A stretch of DNA of 8,677 nt from Tyzzerella sp. Its GTDB lineage: Bacteria > Bacillota > Clostridia > Lachnospirales > Anaerotignaceae. Position numbers and translations under genes: made by a program. Location: NCBI GenBank assembly GCA_019415525.1, contig DXZA01000091.1, positions 1 to 8,677 of the forward strand, given 5' to 3'. Shown here one piece after another: positions 7,701 through 8,677 of this stretch; the first letter of the stretch is position 1; every line of letters begins with the position of its first letter. The notes below the pieces were generated by a model. It made no database searches, had not been told where the DNA came from, and saw only the letters and a program-made list of their open reading frames with translations.

Positions 7701-8243
7701 TTCTCCATTAATTGTAGAATTTTTATCAGTTTCAACAGTTTCATCTTTATTTACGCTTTCATTACTTTCTGTTGAATTTTCTTCATTAGACTCATCTTTG
7801 TTTTCCGATTCATTATTATCTACTGAAGGATTTTTTTCGCTTTCTTCATTATAATTACATAATGAACCTTCACTATAACCACAAAATTCATCATGCTCAT
7901 GGTTACAATTTAATGCTTTTATTATACAACTACTTTCTTCACTACAAACATGTTCACAGATGAGTTTTGAGTCAGTTGACTCTTCTTTATTCTCATCAAT
8001 AACAGGTTCTTCAAGTGTAGCTACTTGAGAGTAGCATGAATCATCATGTTTATGTATACATACTGTTTCTACAGTATAACATGAATCATTATGTTCATGT
8101 GTGCACAGAGCTGCTGCACTATAACCACAAGACTCGTTATGAATATGTGTTACTGTATCAGCAGCCAAAGCATTAATAGGTACATTAGTAATAACCATTG
8201 ATGTAGATAATACTAAAGCTAATGTTTTTTTGGGATTTCTCAT
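4713..8243 (-). CDS. Large SLH-domain surface protein with Cys/His repeats and a cysteine-rich GLUG beta-helix
   Basis: A 1176-residue exported protein held to wall polymers by SLH domains. The signal peptide is residues 1-28 (R-N-P-K-K, hydrophobic core, A-L-A-A). A Cys/His array (33-129) precedes an acidic Asn/Glu/Ser linker (131-195). Residues 204-330 start the beta-helix: Y-Q-I-G-T-A-E-Q-L, then F-D-G-N-G-H-T-I-S-G. Residues 345-640 carry about ten GLUG-type coils with G-G-x-C-G turns. Residues 767-837 look like an MBG-type Ig fold (Y-D-G, then D-A-G-D-Y). Residues 840-928 form a second Ig-like domain. A Gly/Ser hinge (932-945) leads to three SLH domains (about 966-1000, 1011-1060, 1071-1120), each with an I-T-R-A-E motif. 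A tail with W-P-D-N and W-Y-Y-L-A ends the protein. The start is fixed by AAAGGGGGAG 5 nt upstream of ATG 8243. Probably an S-layer-associated adhesin or scaffold; no enzymatic motif seen. Confidence 0.93.
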   Translation of the reverse strand: MRNPKKTLALVLSTSMVITNVPINALAADTVTHIHNESCGYSAAALCTHEHNDSCYTVETVCIHKHDDSCYSQVATLEEPVIDENKEESTDSKLICEHVCSEESSCIIKALNCNHEHDEFCGYSEGSLCNYNEESEKNPSVDNNESENKDESNEENSTESNESVNKDETVETDKNSTINGEVVDESKLEMNLTMNSTSIPELVGDVYQIGTAEQLKWFAGLVNGTLQGIEKNLYANAILTTDIVLNENVLNSDGTLNENNASEFEQWTSIGDSINKYSGIFDGNGHTISGIYMINNAEEDENYQGFVGYLDTKGVIKNLAIEDSYLETNYFGNGSWGSLFFESNCGSICGYNKGTIESCVNYGTVLGLEGKRLGGICGYNDGGNITNSSNHGMVQGESYVGGICGRSDSSGTVENCTNEGYITGSVSYIGGICGYSQDANTIDCTNNGKIEAISENSNAGSIGGICGSNASTGSTSYGITNCTNNGSITVECNGSGAFKYIGGICGMSRYKASNINNCVNNGTINAPTQTSMIGGVCGANAGKVSSCYSTGDVTGNNDVGGLCGNNALNNSGTIENCYSTGTVIGNSNVGGFCGNNTYDYRGTIKNCYSTGTVTGSSNVGGFCGNNKLNSSYGTISNCYYYLETEDLPAVSNGNQGSFASIYGKAMEQFNSGEVCYLLNENGGYTDIFWVQNVDQGFETDLDLSPIFKTFMGSDTGSHEVFKTSNEKDYINHIYEHEYSYTVNPENTAQIVQDCSNHKTTNCESIHGTATITSKPEYIYDGQVHGADVEYSENWFDKNLTILYVQGETALESEPIDAGDYLASITKYNATATIAFKIIPVETSVTITPDKSTLTGGGTVKLTVDKSKIPEGAKVTVSCNQPNITITDNGDGTYTVNLPNSTTNYEFTVDYAGNNNYMPSDDKCTVQVKRRTSGGSSGGGSSSGGGTNIEDEDVPLAPIPEILNGTDHFAYIFGYEDSTIRPENYITRAETAAIFYRLLDDSVRDSVTNQKNKFTDINESAWYAESVKVLTELDIIKGVTETTFEPNRPITRAEFAAIAARFDFAPYFGEDMFTDISGHWAKDEINSAAQNGWVNGNPDGTYKPNNNITRAEAVTLINNVLHRLPENEDALLDDMIRWPDNTEGRWYYLAMQEASNSHTYEYTEDGIHEIWTGIIEN
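4884..5348 (-). other. Three SLH domains at the C-terminus of the SLH protein
   Basis: Three repeats occur near residues 966-1000, 1011-1060 and 1071-1120. Recognisable parts are F-A-Y-I-F-G-Y-E-D-S-T-I-R-P-E-N-Y-I-T-R-A-E, F-T-D-I-N-E-S-A-W-Y-A-E with P-N-R-P-I-T-R-A-E-F, and F-T-D-I-S-G-H-W-A with P-N-N-N-I-T-R-A-E-A. Every unit keeps the Thr-Arg-Ala-Glu segment known to contact pyruvylated secondary wall polymer. Anchoring should therefore be functional and non-covalent. Confidence 0.92.
6324..7211 (-). repeat. Cysteine-rich GLUG-type repeats in the SLH protein, including three near-identical 90-bp DNA units
   Basis: Residues 345-640 contain ten G-x-(I/V/L/F)-C-G turns spaced roughly 23-40 residues apart. 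Most are followed 10-15 residues later by a second cysteine in an (N/S)-C-(Y/T/V) context. Twenty-one cysteines fall in this stretch. At the DNA level the last units are tandem copies of period exactly 90 bp, with starts at 6370, 6460 and 6550 marked by TTTCCGCAAA or TTTCCACAAA. These can recombine to change copy number. GLUG repeats are expected to form a right-handed beta-helix; the usual hydrophobic residue of the turn is replaced by Cys here. Confidence 0.85.
7857..8147 (-). repeat. Short Cys/His repeat array of the SLH protein
   Basis: Three full units of the tight form C-x-H-x-H-x3-C occur at residues 47-55, 62-70 and 113-121. A first unit lacks its leading Cys (H33-x-H35-x3-C39). A variant unit, C96-x-H98-x-C100-x5-C106, has Cys in place of the second His. 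Cys129 follows the last unit. Tyr or Gly-Tyr follows most units, as in the LPKTN protein, although the spacing before the first His is shorter and constant here. Confidence 0.88.
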
Positions 8244-8371
8244 AATAACTCCCCCTTTCTAAAAAATTATAATATTAAGTTTTTATCTTATATACAACTG
8301 TTATATAAAATAAAAAACATAACATAATGTTTTTCTAGTTAAAAACCTAATATTATTTTATTAGTAATACA

Positions 8372-8399
8372 ATTATAACATATATTACATTTTTTACAA
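8372..8399 (-). promoter_or_regulatory. Promoter of the SLH surface-protein gene, with extended -10
   Basis: On the minus strand TTGTAA (8394-8399), a 16-bp spacer and TATAAT (8372-8377), preceded by TGT (8378-8380), give an extended -10 promoter. The start site would be near 8365. Both hexamers, the TG extension and the spacer length equal those of the LPKTN gene promoter, while the other spacer bases differ. Confidence 0.7.
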
Positions 8400-8442
8400 T
8401 AAAATTATAATAAAACCTATTATATTAAAACTTTAAAAAATC

Positions 8443-8461
8443 TATAATATAGTATATTATA
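8443..8461 (-). terminator. Weak AT-only terminator-like palindrome after the DUF3846-like gene
   Basis: TATAATATA (8443-8451) and TATATTATA (8453-8461) are a perfect 9-bp inverted repeat around one base. On the minus strand they are followed by GATTTTTT. Position and T-run fit termination of the gene ending at 8481, but the stem has no G-C pair, so efficiency is doubtful. Confidence 0.4.
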
Positions 8462-8480
8462 TTATAAAAAAATATTGTTA

Positions 8481-8677
8481 TTATTCTAAATTAGTGGATA
8501 CAAAAAGTATAGTATAATAAAATCTCCTGTTGCCTTCCAAACCAATTAATTTTCCTTCGTCATTTAAAAGGATACAAGTATCTTCTTCTAAATCAATAAT
8601 ATCAATTAATCCTCCAACAGCTTCCTGCATAGCTTCAAGTGAATTTTCCAATATAAACTCTTTTGGGTACTCATGTG
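8481..8677 (-). CDS. DUF3846-like protein, 3' part only (cut by window edge)
   Basis: The last 64 codons of a minus-strand gene run off the right edge; the stop is TAA at 8481-8483. The residues include F-I-L-E-N-S-L-E-A-M-Q-E-A-V-G-G-L-I-D-I, then L-L-N-D-E-G-K-L-I-G-L-E-G-N-R-R-F. The spacing of S-L-E-A-M-Q-x-x-V-G-G and N-(E/D)-E-G-K-L-I-G-L-x-x-N-R is what I know from the DUF3846 family. These are small proteins of unknown function, common in phages, conjugative elements and gut Firmicutes. The end after N-R-R-F is short, and the usual G-T-F-F stretch is blurred (T-I-L-F-V-S-T-N), so the C-terminus may be divergent or slightly damaged. The start, length and upstream context are outside the window. 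Confidence 0.65.
   Translation of the reverse strand, partial: HEYPKEFILENSLEAMQEAVGGLIDIIDLEEDTCILLNDEGKLIGLEGNRRFYYTILFVSTNLE

Larger units (their letters stand above)
8244..8480. other. Intergenic region and long leader upstream of the SLH gene
   Basis: This stretch holds the ribosome binding site AAAGGGGGAG (8249-8258), a predicted leader of about 120 nt, the promoter (8372-8399) and the palindrome ending the DUF3846-like gene (8443-8461). The leader contains two AT-only hairpin candidates: 8288-8296 with 8299-8308 (one bulge), and 8313-8320 with 8327-8334 (8 bp, 6-nt loop). The second is followed on the minus strand by a T-rich run. They might affect mRNA stability, but neither has the GC content of a convincing attenuator. 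No riboswitch class is recognisable and no coding frame is seen. Confidence 0.6.

Noticed and set aside
8443..8461. AT palindrome as a replication or integration site
   Set aside because: No repeated boxes, no flanking direct repeats and no recombinase gene in the window; position after a stop codon with a following T-run fits a weak terminator better.

Overview
The window is AT-rich, with strong purine-rich Shine-Dalgarno sites (AGGGGG type), sigma-A-like promoters and two large Gram-positive surface proteins. One surface protein carries a sortase-type sorting signal and the other carries SLH domains. This points to a low-GC Firmicute, most likely an anaerobic member of the Clostridia of the kind found in animal guts. 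No species can be named from the sequence. Every gene recognised lies on the minus strand, so transcription runs from high to low coordinates.

Layout, in order of transcription. (1) The 3' end of a DUF3846-like gene (8481-8677) is cut by the window edge and followed by an AT-only terminator-like palindrome. (2) A 1176-residue SLH protein (4713-8243) has a signal peptide, a short Cys/His repeat array, an acidic linker, a GLUG-type beta-helix rich in cysteine, two Ig-like regions, a Gly/Ser hinge and three SLH domains. It ends at a perfect 16-bp hairpin terminator. (3) A gene-free stretch of about 460 bp holds that terminator and the next promoter. (4) A 1142-residue cell-wall protein (828-4256) has a signal peptide, nine Cys/His repeats, two tandem beta domains, a large uncharacterised middle, a Cna-B domain, a Pro/Glu stalk and an LPKTN sorting signal. 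It ends at a 14-bp hairpin terminator. (5) An Rrf2-family regulator (236-643) has its own promoter and six C-terminal cysteines. (6) A 42-codon reading frame (97-225) resembles the extreme C-terminus of PilT-type retraction ATPases and looks like a gene remnant. It is followed by a perfect 18-bp hairpin terminator.

The main point of interest is the pair of giant surface proteins. They use different anchoring systems (SLH to wall polymers, sortase to peptidoglycan), yet both begin with arrays of the same C-x(n)-H-x-H-x3-C unit just after the signal peptide. Each gene is a single transcription unit, but the two have matching predicted promoters: TTGTAA, a 16-bp spacer and an extended -10 TGTTATAAT. 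They also share an AAGGGGG ribosome binding site. This suggests a co-expressed surface module with a shared, possibly metal-binding or disulfide-bonded, N-terminal domain. No sortase, secretion or enzymatic partner lies in the window, and the function of the repeat is not established by anything visible here.
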